In this document: positions 38,529-48,921 of the stretch, piece by piece
How positions within the stretch are numbered: position 1 is the stretch's first letter
Layout of the letters: each line of letters begins with the position of its first letter
Assembly (NCBI GenBank): GCA_016721865.1
Contig: JADKHF010000046.1
Span: forward strand, 53,509 to 117,508
Source of the DNA: Nitrosomonas sp.
GTDB lineage: Bacteria; Pseudomonadota; Gammaproteobacteria; Burkholderiales; Nitrosomonadaceae
Reading direction: 5' to 3'
DNA length: 64,000 bases
The notes under the pieces: generated by a model
What the model saw: only the letters and a program-made list of their open reading frames with translations
What the model was told of the DNA's origin: nothing
The model's database searches: none
Made by a program: the position numbers and the translations under genes

Positions 38529-40156
38529 ATGCACAATATAATCAATAGATCATTAGCATACAAAACATTCTCTGCTCTTCTATTAATTTCTGCTGTTACT
38601 CTTTCCGGGTGTGATAACAAAGATAAAAATCCTCCACCTCCGCCAGAAAAGCCAATTACTGAGAAATCCGTTGTATTTAATGACCCTGGTAAGTTATTAA
38701 TTCCATTCTCATTTAAAAAAACAATGGAGCAAATAGCTGCTACATCTGGTGGAATTTCGACTACTTCTGAGTCAATGTTGCAAAGCATGATAGATTCATT
38801 TGCAGAAAATTCATTTATTCATCCTGTTTCAGGAAAATCAATCGAAGTAACCAGCCGCCCATTGGAATCCAAACTGAATCCAAAGGATTTATTAGATCCA
38901 AAATCGCCGGACGGCATGATTCCTGTCGGATTATTCAATCGGTTTGATCTGGCACCCGCCGATGGAAGCAATTGTGGCGAGTACCGGATTGTTTATGCAA
39001 AAAATTCAAGCAACTTTGATGATCGATTGCTGATGATCTTTGAGGCAAGGGTTCCGAATCCAAATCCCAATGAAGGATTGGTTGGGTGCGCGCCTATTAC
39101 TGATTTCTGGGCGAAGCGGTCAAATGACATTGATGCAGCACAAACAGTCAGCGAACTGGAGAAATTCTATTACCAGGGAATTCCTGGGGTAAAACCAGTT
39201 GTAAATGCGAAGAATTACGGTATGCCGCTGGGGCAATTGCGTGTCAATCTGTTTAAAACCCCAGAACCAGGCAAAATTCCTTGGTCATTACGTGAATTTT
39301 TAGTTGGTTTCGATCAGCATGGTCAAGCTAATTTCAAACCCGAGCCTGTCGACGATTCACCCGTTTCTGCACTGTTCCGTGCGATTATGGAATTGCCTCC
39401 TGGTTTTGATGAAGCTGATCAGAATGATTTTCGTCAGTCGTTTCTTGGTCAATCATTGTGCAATCTGGTTAATCCAGATCGTATTGATGCGAAAGCAAGT
39501 CCTTCGGATATTATTAATGGTATCAGTGCGGGTTACGATCCCAGGTTCAATGATTTTGAATCGATTTCACAAGGTAATGTAGATGATCTTGCTCACAACA
39601 CCGATGTGAAATTGCTGGAACAAGTACAAAATCGTCTTGCTGCGCTGACTGATTTATCCGGTGTTTCCTCAGTGCAATTGATCAATCGTGCAGGAACTAT
39701 GACCTGTGGAGGTTGCCATGACTTTTCTGCAGGCAAGGAACTGGGTAATGGCGCTACTTGGCCCGGAAAAACCCTCTCTTTTGTGCATATTGATGAAAAT
39801 GGAAAGCTTTCACCACTTCTGACAGATTTTTTTATTCCAAAACGAGTACAGATTGCGCAACACTTTAAGGAAAAGCGAGAATCGTTTCATCAGACAAAAG
39901 CAGCTTGTCCTGGGGTAACTTCTGATTCGACTGAAGCTGCAACGCCGAAAGTAAAACAAGCTCGCGGTCTTGATGTTTATGAACAGGTCGATAATGTTCG
40001 CAGTCAAGTTGAGAAATCATTCAAGCTCCTGCAGAACAGGCAGAGAAATCTGAGAAGTTGAAGGCTCTCCTTCCCGAACTTCAACAGGCTATCGATTCCG
40101 CTCGTAAAACGGAAAGGGCTTCGGAGGGCGCTTATACACCGGCACGTACGCATTAA
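38529..40156 (+). CDS. Large secreted lipoprotein with a single CxxCH motif, late frameshift
   Basis: I do not recognise the family. The N-terminus is a lipoprotein signal with lipobox LSGC (Cys28), followed by a Pro-rich linker (NPPPPPEKP). The body of about 470 residues is soluble. One TCGGCHDFSAG (residues about 392-402) is a heme c attachment-type CxxCH, so a monoheme or metal site is possible. A conserved-looking IPVGLFNRFDLAPADGSNCG lies near residue 137. The simple frame stops at 40061. A one-base indel near 40024 instead continues APAEQAEKSEKLKALLPELQ to a TAA at 40154-40156, a helical Ala/Glu-rich tail. A strong hairpin terminator follows at 40200. Confidence 0.72.
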
Positions 40157-40199
40157 TCTTGATTTAGTGCTTATGCACCTGTCAGACTTAAATAAACAA

Positions 40200-40220
40200 C
40201 CCCGTGGCAAGACCACGGGG
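40200..40220 (+). terminator. GC-rich hairpin after the CxxCH lipoprotein gene
   Basis: Perfect arms CCCCGTGG (40200-40207) and CCACGGGG (40213-40220) around CAAGA lie 44 bases after the restored stop. The following DNA has only a short T run further on, so termination efficiency is uncertain. Confidence 0.6.
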
Positions 40221-40304
40221 AATCGCAAGTTGAATTATTTTGGCAAGCCGCGCGATCCGAACGCGCGGTCAACGGATTAACAGCACGGAACTCTATCGAC
40301 TGGT

Positions 40305-40740
40305 CAATTGCTGAATTGTGATATAGGGCGCCTCTAAACTACGCAGGTAATGCTTGATCTTGCGGCTGCCGTAAAAAGGGTGCAGCGTATAGACGGTAGA
40401 GCGCGCTACCCCTGTCAGTTCGCATTGCCGAACCAGTGCCAGTGGTTCAGTCACGCCAATCCATTGCTTACGCGCTTCTATTGGCTGATCCCAGACTTTT
40501 TTTGAGCCAGTCCAGTTCCATCTTCAACCGCCCGATTTCAGAACAGAGCCGTTCGGAACTGACTGATGGATCGACAGGTCTCGGACCGCGTTTCACATCA
40601 AATAGGTTGGATTTCTGCTCTTGCAGCTCCTTCTTCCACAAACTAACTTGCGTCGGATGTACACCAAACTCCTAACCTATTTCATTCACTGTCTTGATAC
40701 CGCAGGTCGCTTCAACGCGCTTGATCGGTTTAATGCGCAT
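40305..40740 (-). pseudogene. IS3-family transposase remnant (OrfA end and OrfB start)
   Basis: On the minus strand, from ATG 40740, the DNA encodes MRIKPIKRVEATCGIKTVNE. A stop interrupts the next residues, then come EFGVHPTQVSLWKKELQEQK and RLCSEIGRLKMELDWLKK, a classic IS3-type OrfA. Shifted-frame OrfB beginnings follow (a VTEPLALVRQCELTG run, then VYTLHPFYGSRKIKHYLR). It is unrelated in sequence to the two intact IS3 copies of this window. Only the first third of OrfB remains. Confidence 0.75.
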
Positions 40741-40773
40741 AGTTGATTATCTTTGATGAAAATTTCTGCAAAA

Positions 40774-40804
40774 TACCAATAAATATTATAATAAAATATT
40801 AGTA
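40774..40804. promoter_or_regulatory. Imperfect palindrome upstream of parDE, candidate operator
   Basis: TACCAATA at 40774 and TATTAGTA ending at 40804 form outer arms matching at seven of eight positions around an AT-rich core that could include the -10 element (TATAAT at 40787-40792). ParD antitoxins of the ribbon-helix-helix type usually bind such sites to autoregulate. The position, 20 bases before the antitoxin start, fits. Confidence 0.4.
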
Positions 40805-40824
40805 AGTTTTACATGGAGACTTCT

Positions 40825-41067
40825 ATGCCTGTTCAAAAAAATACCAGTGTGACGCTGGGCGAACATTTTGAGAAATTTCTGGCGCATCAGATTGAAACCG
40901 GGCGTTATGGTTCGGCCAGCGAGGCCATACGGGCGGGGTTGCGTTTGCTTGAAGAACATGAAACCAAGTTGGAAGCATTACGCCATGCTTTGATTGAAGG
41001 TGAACAAAGCGGCACGTCCGACTATTCTTTGCAAGGTATTCTGGATGAACTGGAAAGTGACGGTTAG
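40825..41067 (+). CDS. parD: ParD-family antitoxin
   Basis: This 80-residue ribbon-helix-helix protein should neutralise the toxin encoded next and repress the operon. ATG 40825 is preferred to 40813 because GGAG lies 7 bases before it. Family features are [20 protein letters not shown] and the helix [20 protein letters not shown], which match ParD/CopG-like antitoxins. Its stop codon directly precedes the parE start. Tandem small genes with no gap and an IS-rich neighbourhood are typical of mobile toxin-antitoxin pairs. Confidence 0.9.
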   Translation: MPVQKNTSVTLGEHFEKFLAHQIETGRYGSASEAIRAGLRLLEEHETKLEALRHALIEGEQSGTSDYSLQGILDELESDG

Positions 41068-41361
41068 ATGGGATCATTCACCCTCACCCAAAAAGCAAGA
41101 TCCGATATGCTCTCGATAGGCCGTTATACCCGGACGCAATGGGGAAAGACACAGCAAAGGCGCTACCTGAGTCAACTCGATACAGCCTTTCACGATCTTG
41201 CCGATAAACCGGGTATAGGGCGCGCATGCAATGATATACGTGAAGGCTATTATAAATATGGTGTTGGCAAGCATTTGATCTTTTATCGTCATAAAGGAGA
41301 AGATCAAATTGAGATTGTTCGTATCCTGCATGGCCGCATGGATCTTGAAGAGCATTTATAA
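41068..41361 (+). CDS. parE: ParE-family toxin
   Basis: The 97-residue product is a RelE/ParE-fold toxin; ParE members inhibit DNA gyrase. Motifs include LTQKARSDMLSIGRYTRTQW, FHDLADKPGIGRACNDIREG and YGVGKHLIFYRHKGEDQIEI, followed by VRILHGRMDLEEHL, the family's usual ending. ATG 41068 abuts the parD stop. The gene is intact and of full length, so the pair is likely functional. Confidence 0.92.
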   Translation: MGSFTLTQKARSDMLSIGRYTRTQWGKTQQRRYLSQLDTAFHDLADKPGIGRACNDIREGYYKYGVGKHLIFYRHKGEDQIEIVRILHGRMDLEEHL

Positions 41362-41895
41362 AATCATTCATTTTGATTGCGGAATCCATCGTCCGTAATG
41401 TGCCCAAACCTGTATTACCGATCACGACTGCAGTAATGTAATAATTCAGCATAAAACGGACTGTCGGTTTCTTATGCAGCCCATTTATCCATCAACTCAA
41501 GGATATGTTCAGATTCCATTATTCCCCACATTGGATGCTCATCCTCAGACAGAATCGCTTCCTTTAACTTATTCAATTCAGTGAGGTTGGTCTGTTTTTA
41601 ACAAAACATAGTAGATTAATTCATATCTGGTCTGGCTTAGGTTATCTACGATAAACGAAAGGCCGGTTCGTTTCACACAGGCAATCATAGCGCTTCGTTG
41701 TAGCCAGGTTAAGTGTTATAGCTGAAATAGTAACAGGTAACAGAAGCGTAACCGTAGAAGCTGCACCAATATTGGATTGTGACGTTGTTGCGGGTAAAAC
41801 AGAGGGTAGATCAATTAAATGTACGGTTACGCACAGACCGGCATCAACATTTCCTGGATCATGGAAATTCTTTTTTGATAAATAGAGGTGATTTT
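41362..41895. other. Mostly gene-free; short minus-strand coding remnant at 41472-41602
   Basis: A minus-strand frame reads LTELNKLKEAILSEDEHPMW, then GIMESEHILELMDKWAA, ending in TAA at 41472-41474. It has no start codon and is preceded by a stop, so it may be the C-terminal remnant of a small gene. The rest to 41895 shows no recognisable coding frame; GAGGTGATTTT at its end is the ribosome-binding region of the next gene. Confidence 0.35.
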
Positions 41896-42054
41896 ATGGT
41901 TCCAAGATATATAGCAATAAGACTGATTGCCGGGGCAGCTATTTTACTATTTAGTTCATGCAATACAACCGATACGGCCGACCCAGCTAAAGCGCATGAA
42001 ACCAATCCTTCCGGAACAGTAAAACAAACAACGGGTGATCGCCCTCAGAATTAG
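41896..42054 (+). CDS. Small lipoprotein of unknown function
   Basis: A 52-residue product starts with ATG 41896, preceded by GAGGTGA. It has a short positively charged N-terminus, a hydrophobic segment, and a lipobox LFSSC (Cys22). The mature part is only about 30 residues, polar, with many Thr, Asp and Pro. The family is not recognised; its small size resembles entericidin-like or other short lipoproteins, without sequence proof. A terminator-like hairpin follows within 25 bases. Confidence 0.6.
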   Translation: MVPRYIAIRLIAGAAILLFSSCNTTDTADPAKAHETNPSGTVKQTTGDRPQN

Positions 42055-42075
42055 AAGACAATGCTTTCGATTCAC

Positions 42076-42102
42076 AACCCCGTATTTTTATGGCGGGTTT
42101 TT
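42076..42102 (+). terminator. Intrinsic terminator after the small lipoprotein gene
   Basis: AACCCCG (from 42076) can pair with CGGGTT (42094-42099) around an AT-rich loop and is followed by a run of T, giving a standard intrinsic terminator shape. Confidence 0.55.
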
Positions 42103-42178
42103 GTTGTGTAAATGGGCAACTCGCCAAAGAAACAAAAACGGAGCCTAAGCCCCCGTTCTGGATTAATCTGAATCTAAT

Positions 42179-43580
42179 TTAAACTGCTGATTCTTTTCTG
42201 CGATGTGCCATGAAACCCAGTAATCCTAAACCAGCCAATAGCATTGCGTAGGTTTCTGGTTCTGGGACTTGTGAGATGAGGGAAAGTTGGCCAACGTCAC
42301 CATCATGCACTGCCCAGGCAGCCAACGCGTTGTGTGACTTGAGAGCTATTTTCAACAAAGAAGGGTCGCCAAAATAATCACTGAACCCGAATATGTAAGC
42401 TAAGTGATTATCAAATGAGTGATTAGGGCGTTAACAATTAACGTAATTTCTGCAATAATTACCAATAGATTGAAATGAAGGTAAATTAATGATGATCAGG
42501 ATGTGTTGATTGATGAGCAGGAAACGAATAGACCCTTGTTGTCGGGCAACCCAGATTGCGGGGTAACAGGGAGAAAAACCGCTTGTCCTGGAGGGGGTTT
42601 GCCGCACAGGCGCCCATGGGCGATCTGCCAAAGCTCTGGGGAGCTGGCACCGTGTACACACGTTATAATCGTGGTCTAAAAAGGGCCGTTGGGAAGCGAT
42701 ATTCAAGACCTTATCAGAGGCCAGCGACTTTGAATATTTAATGATCGACGGTTCGATTGTTCGACTGCATCAGCATGGTGCTCCCCAAAAAAACAACAGG
42801 AAGAGGCGGTTGGAAAATCAAGAGGCGGTCTGAGTACCAAAATACATGCAGCAGTTGATGCTCCGGGCAACCTGTTAGACTGCGACTGACAGAAGGACAA
42901 GCCTCGGAGTACGGCCAGGCAAACGCACTGATTGAGCAGATTCAAGCCGATTATTTTTGGCGGACAAAGGCTATGACGGTGACGAGCTTATATAACATTG
43001 AAGGTCAGGGCAGTAGCGGTAATTCCTCCTCGACAAAACCGTATAGTTCAGCGGGAGTAGATCGAGAATTTATAAAGAACGAAACCTGGTCGAACGCCTG
43101 TTTCAGAGCTTAAGCAATTTCCGAATTGCAACACGGTATGAACGATTAAAACGAAACTATCAAGCCATGCTATATTTGGCTAGCTCGATGATATGGCTGG
43201 CTTAATTGTTAACGCCCCCTAGTCCAATAAGTCCAAGATATGTTTGTAAATGGAAATGGGTCGTTGCCTTCTATACCCATAAATGGATGTCTGATTTGTT
43301 CTATGGAAAACAAATAATACAGTTCCCCAACACTTGGCAATCTCCATCCATCAGTACCGGCAATAATTAAATTGTCCGCCCAGGTCATTTGAGTTTGCCA
43401 GGTTTGCTCGCCGTTCATATTTGCATCAGCCAGCCAAGAAATATCAAGACCCGTGTCATAAAATGCCTGGCCTCCTAAACGGCTTTCTAATGTTGCATTT
43501 GCTACTGCCGGTATTGAAGCAGTGGAAATTCCAGCAAGAAAGATTGCAATACATTTAATTTTTGAAAGTTTATTGTTCAT
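42179..43580 (-). pseudogene. DUF1566-type PEP-CTERM protein gene split by an IS5-family element
   Basis: The N-terminal half runs from ATG 43580 to about 43220. It has a signal peptide (MNNKLSKIKCIAIFLAGIST, cleaved near AVANA), then DTGLDISWLADANMNGEQTW and GTDGWRLPSVGELYYLF, the DUF1566 pattern. The C-terminal half lies at 42179-42426 and reads NHSFDNHLAYIFGFSDYFGD, then LAAWAVHDGDVG. It ends in a PEP-CTERM sorting tail (VPEPETYAMLLAGLGLLGFM, then an Arg-rich end). Removing 42427-43219 plus one copy of the TAG duplication restores an uninterrupted frame (SWTYWTNHSFD), about 202 residues. The gene is therefore a recent insertional knockout. Confidence 0.87.
42427..43219 (+). mobile_element. 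IS5-family element inside the PEP-CTERM gene
   Basis: The ends are inverted repeats GGCGTTAACAATTAA and TTAATTGTTAACGCC, flanked by TAG on each side (42424-42426 and 43220-43222), a 3-base target duplication. Plus-strand coding remnants include a GSWHRVHTL region, KGRWEAIFKTLSEASDFEYL and MIDGSIVRLHQHGAP with a DDE aspartate, all in several frames with stops. A related copy lies in reverse at 57748-58573. The transposase here is unreadable as one protein. Confidence 0.85.
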
Positions 43581-44223
43581 TATTTTCCTTTTCGATTGAT
43601 TGCCGAAAAAATCCAATTGCGCAAAATAATCTATCGCAGCACAAATAAATTATGGCGATTAATGATAGATCCAATTAACTGCTGCTGTCTATAAGTCATA
43701 TCCTTATTTATCAGGACATATGACCCTCGGTGTGTTATGTCTCAATGGGTTAGGGTGTCGACCAAGATTGCAGATCTATCTTATAGGCAAAAAAAAGGGG
43801 GCAAGGTATCGATTGCACCAATGGCGATAATCTCAGAATAGCTAGCCCGGATATTGCATGAATTCGCACGATGAACACGCATGATATTGGTTTTACAAGG
43901 ATTTTTCGAAGAAGCGGTGTGGTTATTCATACACCCGGCTGAGACAAATATGTTGTGGAATCAAGAGACAAGTGAGGGCGTGTGCAATTCATGCAATATC
44001 CGGCAGAGAATAAATGCGATGAAATTGTTAGGGGAACCAATGAATGTCAGGCTAACTCTATAAAAACTATAAATCGACTCTCCTTTGGTTTGATGTGGCC
44101 GCGTCAACCAGTGCATAAAAATTTGCATAGCCGGATGGTTGTATATTTTCCTTTACCGGTGCTCTTCAGCTGCTGGTTTTTTATTGCTTGTTGTTTTTTT
44201 TGAAACGTAACCCCTTGTGTAAC
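43581..44223. other. No gene recognised
   Basis: Upstream of the split PEP-CTERM gene the DNA is AT-rich and contains only short frames without motifs. A 60-residue frame at 43881-44063 has no recognisable features. The promoter of the PEP-CTERM gene must lie near 43590-43700. Confidence 0.4.
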
Positions 44224-44242
44224 CCCGCAATGGTTCTGCGGG
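44224..44242. terminator. Hairpin 3' of tRNA-Thr
   Basis: CCCGCA (44224-44229) and TGCGGG (44237-44242) form a perfect short stem 27 bases beyond the 3' end of the minus-strand tRNA gene. It could terminate that transcript. Confidence 0.4.
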
Positions 44243-44269
44243 TATTAACATGATAACGTTATGATTAAT

Positions 44270-44345
<76 letters not shown>

Positions 44346-44571
44346 TGTGGCTTGAATTAAGCGGGCTATTATAGATGCTTGGGCAATTGCGGGCAAATTA
44401 TAAAGAACGGGATTAAATTATTTGAGGTTTGATTATGTTTTGCCTGTGAGGTGGTTGCGATTGTGTTTCTTTGTGCGATTAGATTCAATGTTTTTTCAAC
44501 AAATTTCTCTTAAGTTCGGTTAAATTCTTTAAAAACTGTACATTTTTGGCATAAGAGTCCATAATTAACTA

Positions 44572-45022
44572 ATGGATTCGAAAAATGTAAATTCGAAAAA
44601 TATCTTGATTATTCACGGGCCCAATTTGAATCTGCTGGGGTACGTGAGCCGGATATTTATGGTGGTTCGACACTGCAGGATATTAACAATAACTTAAACA
44701 GATTAACTGAAAATGCGAGTGTTAGTCTGGATTTTTTCAGAGCAATGCCGAATCGGCTCTGATAGACAGGATTCAGCAAACTATAAATGACGGGACAGAT
44801 TTTATTATCATCAATCCAGCCGCATATACGCATACCAGTGTTGCTCTGCGAGATGCACTGGCGGCTGTAAAACTGCCTTTTATCGAAGTGCATTTGTCGA
44901 ATATCTATTCCCGTGAATCTTTTCGTCATAGATCCTATTTTTCCGACTTGGCAATAGGTGTTATCAGTGGCTTGGGTGCTAAAGGATATGAACTGGCACT
45001 GGAATATGCAATGACATCTTAA
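44572..45022 (+). CDS. aroQ: Type II 3-dehydroquinate dehydratase, two frameshifts
   Basis: The enzyme dehydrates 3-dehydroquinate in the shikimate pathway. From ATG 44572 the frame gives [16 protein letters not shown]. An indel near 44640 then shifts to [21 protein letters not shown] missing T in the T run near 44733 shifts again to [20 protein letters not shown], then [20 protein letters not shown] with the substrate loop and catalytic histidine, and [17 protein letters not shown]. It ends at TAA 45020-45022. Restored length is about 150 residues, normal for AroQ. The catalytic tyrosine would be in the interrupted GTREPDIYG motif. Location before accB-accC is the common proteobacterial order. 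Confidence 0.85.
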
Positions 45023-45177
45023 GTTGGCCCGATATTGAATCCGGGTTATCGATAAATCTCAATTTAAACTTCAATTATTTTTTTCACAACGGAGCGGCAA
45101 TCTAGCTCATTTTTACATTAAATATTATTTTTTCTCAAAACAACCTTAAAACGAGGCATTGTCTCGGAGGATTGGAT

Positions 45178-45648
45178 ATGGATTTAAGAAAGCTTAAGAA
45201 GCTCATTGAACTGGTTGAAGAATCAAGTATTGCTGAATTGGAAATTACTGAAGGTGAGGAAAAGGTTCGTATCAGTAAATCTGGTTCCGGGGTGCAGAAT
45301 TATGCATTTATGCCGCCTGTTATGCCGCCTGTTCAGCAGCAGACACCAACATCTGGGCCGGAAGCAGTGAGTGTCAATGATTCTTCAGTTGCTGACAAGC
45401 ATTTAATTCCGGATGGCCATATTGTCAAATCTCCCATGGTGGGAACATTCTATCGTGCAGCATCGCCCGGTGCGAGCGCATTTGTTGAAGTCGGGCAAAG
45501 GGTCAAAGAAGGCGATACATTGTGCATCATTGAGGCAATGAAGCTGTTGAATGAAATTGAGGCCGATAAAGATGGGGTCATCAAAGCGATCTTGCTCGAA
45601 AATGGTCAGCCTGTTGAATATGGCGAACCCTTATTCGTAATTCAATGA
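45178..45648 (+). CDS. accB: Biotin carboxyl carrier protein of acetyl-CoA carboxylase
   Basis: AccB carries the carboxylated biotin between the two half reactions of acetyl-CoA carboxylase. ATG 45178 is 8 bases after a GGAGG site and begins [20 protein letters not shown], the usual AccB start. A Pro/Gln-rich linker (about 45-75) leads to the biotinyl domain, where the acceptor lysine is in [21 protein letters not shown] replaces the commoner MKM after the lysine-flanking alanine. The length of 156 residues is typical. accC follows after 25 bases in the same operon. Confidence 0.96.
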   Translation: MDLRKLKKLIELVEESSIAELEITEGEEKVRISKSGSGVQNYAFMPPVMPPVQQQTPTSGPEAVSVNDSSVADKHLIPDGHIVKSPMVGTFYRAASPGASAFVEVGQRVKEGDTLCIIEAMKLLNEIEADKDGVIKAILLENGQPVEYGEPLFVIQ

Positions 45649-45673
45649 TTATCTGAATAGAGATCAGATAAAT

Positions 45674-47029
45674 ATGTTTGAAAAAATTCTTATAGCAAAT
45701 CGTGGCGAAATTGCCTTGCGGATCCAGCGCGCTTGTCGTGCGATGGGTATCAAAACTGTTGCAGTGCATTCTGAAGCTGACGCGGAAGCAAAATACGTCA
45801 AGCTGGCCGATGAATCGGTTTGTATTGGCCCGGCACCGGTGGCGCAGAGCTATCTGAACGTGCCGGCGATTATCAGTGCTGCAGAAGTGACCGACGCGGA
45901 AGCCATTCACCCCGGTTATGGGTTCCTGTCTGAAAATGCGGATTTTGCCGAGCGGGTGGAGAAGAGCGGGTTTGTGTTTATCGGTCCGCGGCCGGAAACG
46001 ATTCGCCTGATGGGTGATAAAGTCAGCGCGAAAAATGCCATGAAAAAAGCCGGAGTTCCCTGTGTGCCGGGATCGGATGGCGCGTTACCTGAAAATATTG
46101 ATGAAGTTAAGAAGATTGCACGCGAGATCGGCTATCCCATCATCATTAAAGCTTCCGGCGGCGGCGGCGGCCGCGGAATGCGGGTCGTCCACACCGAAGC
46201 GGCATTATCCAATGCAGTTATCATGACGCGTAACGAGGCCCAATCAGCGTTTGGGAATCCGATTGTTTATGCAGAAAAATATCTGGAGAATCCGCGCCAT
46301 ATCGAATTCCAATTATTGGTGGATGAACATGGCAATGCTGTTCACTTGGGCGAAAGAGATTGTTCAATGCAGCGCCGCCACCAGAAAATTCTCGAAGAAG
46401 CGCCAGCGCCCGGAATATCGGAAAAATTGCGCAATAAAATCGGTGAGCGTTGTGCCGATGCCTGTCGTCGTATTAAATATCGCGGTGTGGGCACTTTTGA
46501 GTTTCTGTTTGAGAACAATGAATTCTACTTCATTGAAATGAATACGCGCTTGCAGGTAGAACATCCAGTGACCGAAGCAATTACCGGCATTGATCTGGTA
46601 CAGGCGCAAATTAATGTTGCAGCCGGTCTGGTGTTGCCGATTAATCAGAAAGATGTCGTCATCAAGGGACATGCGATAGAATGTCGTATCAATGCGGAAG
46701 ATGCTTACAAACTGACACCTTCCGCCGGACGTATTACGCAATATCACGCACCGGGCGGACCGGGTGTGCGGGTTGACTCGCATGTTTACCATAATTATAT
46801 GGTGCCGCCTTATTATGATTCCATGATCGGCAAGATTATTACCTATGGGGATACGCGCGAACAGGCAATCGCACGCATGCGGATTGCTTTATCCGAAATG
46901 GTGGTTACCGGCATTAAAACAAATATTCCATTGCATCTGGATTTGTTGACCGATGCATCCTTCCTGCGCGGCGGTGTCGCGATTCATTATCTGGAACAGA
47001 AACTTGCCCTGCATAACAAGACTGAATGA
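45674..47029 (+). CDS. accC: Biotin carboxylase subunit of acetyl-CoA carboxylase
   Basis: AccC carboxylates the biotin of AccB using ATP and bicarbonate. The 451-residue protein begins [20 protein letters not shown]. It contains the ATP-grasp glycine loop [15 protein letters not shown] near residue 160, the RHIEFQ motif, [20 protein letters not shown] and EHPVTE, and the C-terminal [10 protein letters not shown]. No frame defect is seen. It is cotranscribed with accB, and prmA begins 52 bases later. Confidence 0.97.
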   Translation: MFEKILIANRGEIALRIQRACRAMGIKTVAVHSEADAEAKYVKLADESVCIGPAPVAQSYLNVPAIISAAEVTDAEAIHPGYGFLSENADFAERVEKSGFVFIGPRPETIRLMGDKVSAKNAMKKAGVPCVPGSDGALPENIDEVKKIAREIGYPIIIKASGGGGGRGMRVVHTEAALSNAVIMTRNEAQSAFGNPIVYAEKYLENPRHIEFQLLVDEHGNAVHLGERDCSMQRRHQKILEEAPAPGISEKLRNKIGERCADACRRIKYRGVGTFEFLFENNEFYFIEMNTRLQVEHPVTEAITGIDLVQAQINVAAGLVLPINQKDVVIKGHAIECRINAEDAYKLTPSAGRITQYHAPGGPGVRVDSHVYHNYMVPPYYDSMIGKIITYGDTREQAIARMRIALSEMVVTGIKTNIPLHLDLLTDASFLRGGVAIHYLEQKLALHNKTE

Positions 47030-47081
47030 CAGGCAAATGATCATTTCCATTCAATTTGACCGTTGACAGTCTCTATAAAGC

Positions 47082-47998
47082 ATGTCCTGGGTTACGCTGA
47101 TTATCCGAGCTGATGCGGCGCATGCCGAGCTGATGAGTGACGCCTTGATGGAACAAGGCGCGCTGTCAGTGGACATTCATGACGCCGCCGCCGATACGCA
47201 AGAAGAACAGATGCTATTCGGAGAACCGGGGAGCCAAGCGGAGAAATCTGGCAGAATGCCGAAGTTTCTGCTTTGTTTAATCAAGGCGTGGATTTCGACG
47301 AAATTATGCGTAATGTGGCACATGTCGCGCATATCAAAGGCCAACCCGATTACCGTATCGAACGCGTAGAAGAGCAGGACTGGGTCCGCTTGACGCAATC
47401 ACAGTTTGATCCGATTCAAATATCGCCGCGCTTGTGGATTGTTCCAACCTGGCATCAATCACCTGATCCAGCAGCGATTAATCTGATACTCGATCCCGGT
47501 CTGGCTTTTGGCACCGGCAGTCATCCTACGACGCAATTATGTCTAGGTTGGCTGGATCAAAATCTGCAGCCCGGAGACAGAGTCATTGATTATGGCTGTG
47601 GATCCGGAATACTGGCGATTGCAGCAATAAAGCTGGGTGCAGATCACGTTACCGGTATCGATATTGATCCCCAAGCGATCGCAGCCAGCCAAGACAATAC
47701 GCTGCGCAATCACTGCGATCCAGCGAAATTTGTTTTTGCAACAACGCATAAAGCCGCTGACCAAGATTTGCAACCGAATGAGCGCGTGGATGTTGTGGTT
47801 GCAAATATTCTGGCGAATCCTTTGATTATACTGGCGCCCATCCTTGTGCAAGCAGTCCGGGAAGGTGGTCATATTGTGCTATCAGGCATTCTGCAGGAGC
47901 AGGCCGAGGACGTCAGGCGCGTTTATCAACACTGGTTTGATATGCACATTGCCAATGAACAAGAAGGATGGGTGCTGTTAACCGGAATCAAAAGGTGA
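47082..47998 (+). CDS. prmA: Ribosomal protein L11 methyltransferase, one-base deletion
   Basis: PrmA trimethylates ribosomal protein L11. The N-terminal frame from ATG 47082 reads [20 protein letters not shown]. It breaks near 47228, where one G is missing (GAA CCG GGG AGC should continue [17 protein letters not shown]). The remaining frame to 47998 includes [19 protein letters not shown], the SAM motif [20 protein letters not shown] near residue 167, and [17 protein letters not shown]. The restored length of about 305 residues is normal. The next gene, a zinc-ribbon protein, follows in the same direction as in many betaproteobacteria. Confidence 0.93.
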
Positions 47999-48114
47999 AA
48001 TAATATCTGTGTTAACGAGGGTTACCGGGATTTTAAGTTGATGCAGAAAAAAACTGATTTTTATCTAATTACCCGGTTATTGACATTCATTGCGATCAAA
48101 TACGGGAGTAGCGA

Positions 48115-48921
48115 ATGGCGCTGGTAACACGCTGTCCCAGTTGTGACAGCACTTTTCGTGTGAATGCCGCGCAATTACAAGCTCGCGGCGGTGAGGTGCG
48201 TTGCGGACATTGTCAATGGGTATTCAATGGGTTTGCTACGTTGATTACCGTCAATGAATCAGCCATTGAATCCGTATCTCAGTTTCAATCGCAATCTATC
48301 AGCGAGCCAGAAGCATCAACAGAAAGCCTTCTTGCAGTAGCCACGAGTCCAGGCAACGCAATGGATCTTCCGGTCTCTCCTGACTGGGATCAGGCAACAA
48401 TTCAAACTTCGGACCATCTCTTTGATGATGAAAAGCCAGACAATCAATCGCGGGGTTGGGGGTTGGCAAATGCTCTTCTTCTGCTGTTGTTGATCGGGCA
48501 GATAGCGTATGCCTATCGTACCGAACTGACAATTATCGCACCGGAAATCAGACCTTATCTGGAACGCTATTGTACGTTCATTGCCTGCACGATACCCTAT
48601 CCGCAAGATATCAAACAACTGGGTATTGAAGCATCAGATTTGCAAAAGATTCTAACACGACAACCTGAAGTTACGAGCATGCAGGCGACTATACGCAATC
48701 ATGCACCTTTCCCGCAGGCACTGCCAGCACTGCAACTCTCATTGCTGGATGCTCATGATCAACTCATAACCAGCCGTATTTTTACGGCCCAGGATTATTT
48801 GCTGGATCAAGATAAATCGCTACAATTTATTGAACCCTATAATGAGATTGAGATCCGGCTGGATTTTGATAGCAGCCAGCTGGACGCGCTGGGTTACCGC
48901 CTGCTGTTGCTTTACCTGTAG
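48115..48921 (+). CDS. Zinc-ribbon (MJ0042) and DUF3426 membrane protein
   Basis: The 268-residue product starts MALVTRCPSCDSTFRVNAAQ, followed by GEVRCGHCQWVFNGF. Four cysteines in two CxxC pairs form the MJ0042-type zinc finger (residues about 7-35). A low-complexity linker leads to one membrane helix (LANALLLLLLIGQIAYAY, near 123-140) and a DUF3426 domain of about 120 residues at the C-terminus. Function is unknown. The gene regularly accompanies prmA in betaproteobacteria, which supports the call. Confidence 0.87.
   Translation: MALVTRCPSCDSTFRVNAAQLQARGGEVRCGHCQWVFNGFATLITVNESAIESVSQFQSQSISEPEASTESLLAVATSPGNAMDLPVSPDWDQATIQTSDHLFDDEKPDNQSRGWGLANALLLLLLIGQIAYAYRTELTIIAPEIRPYLERYCTFIACTIPYPQDIKQLGIEASDLQKILTRQPEVTSMQATIRNHAPFPQALPALQLSLLDAHDQLITSRIFTAQDYLLDQDKSLQFIEPYNEIEIRLDFDSSQLDALGYRLLLLYL

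Noticed and set aside
43881..44063. A 60-residue plus-strand frame upstream of tRNA-Thr
   Set aside because: No ribosome-binding site, family motif or conserved neighbour; likely random.
45023..45177. Possible riboswitch or leader before accB
   Set aside because: No conserved leader structure is recognisable; only an AT-rich promoter-like stretch is visible.
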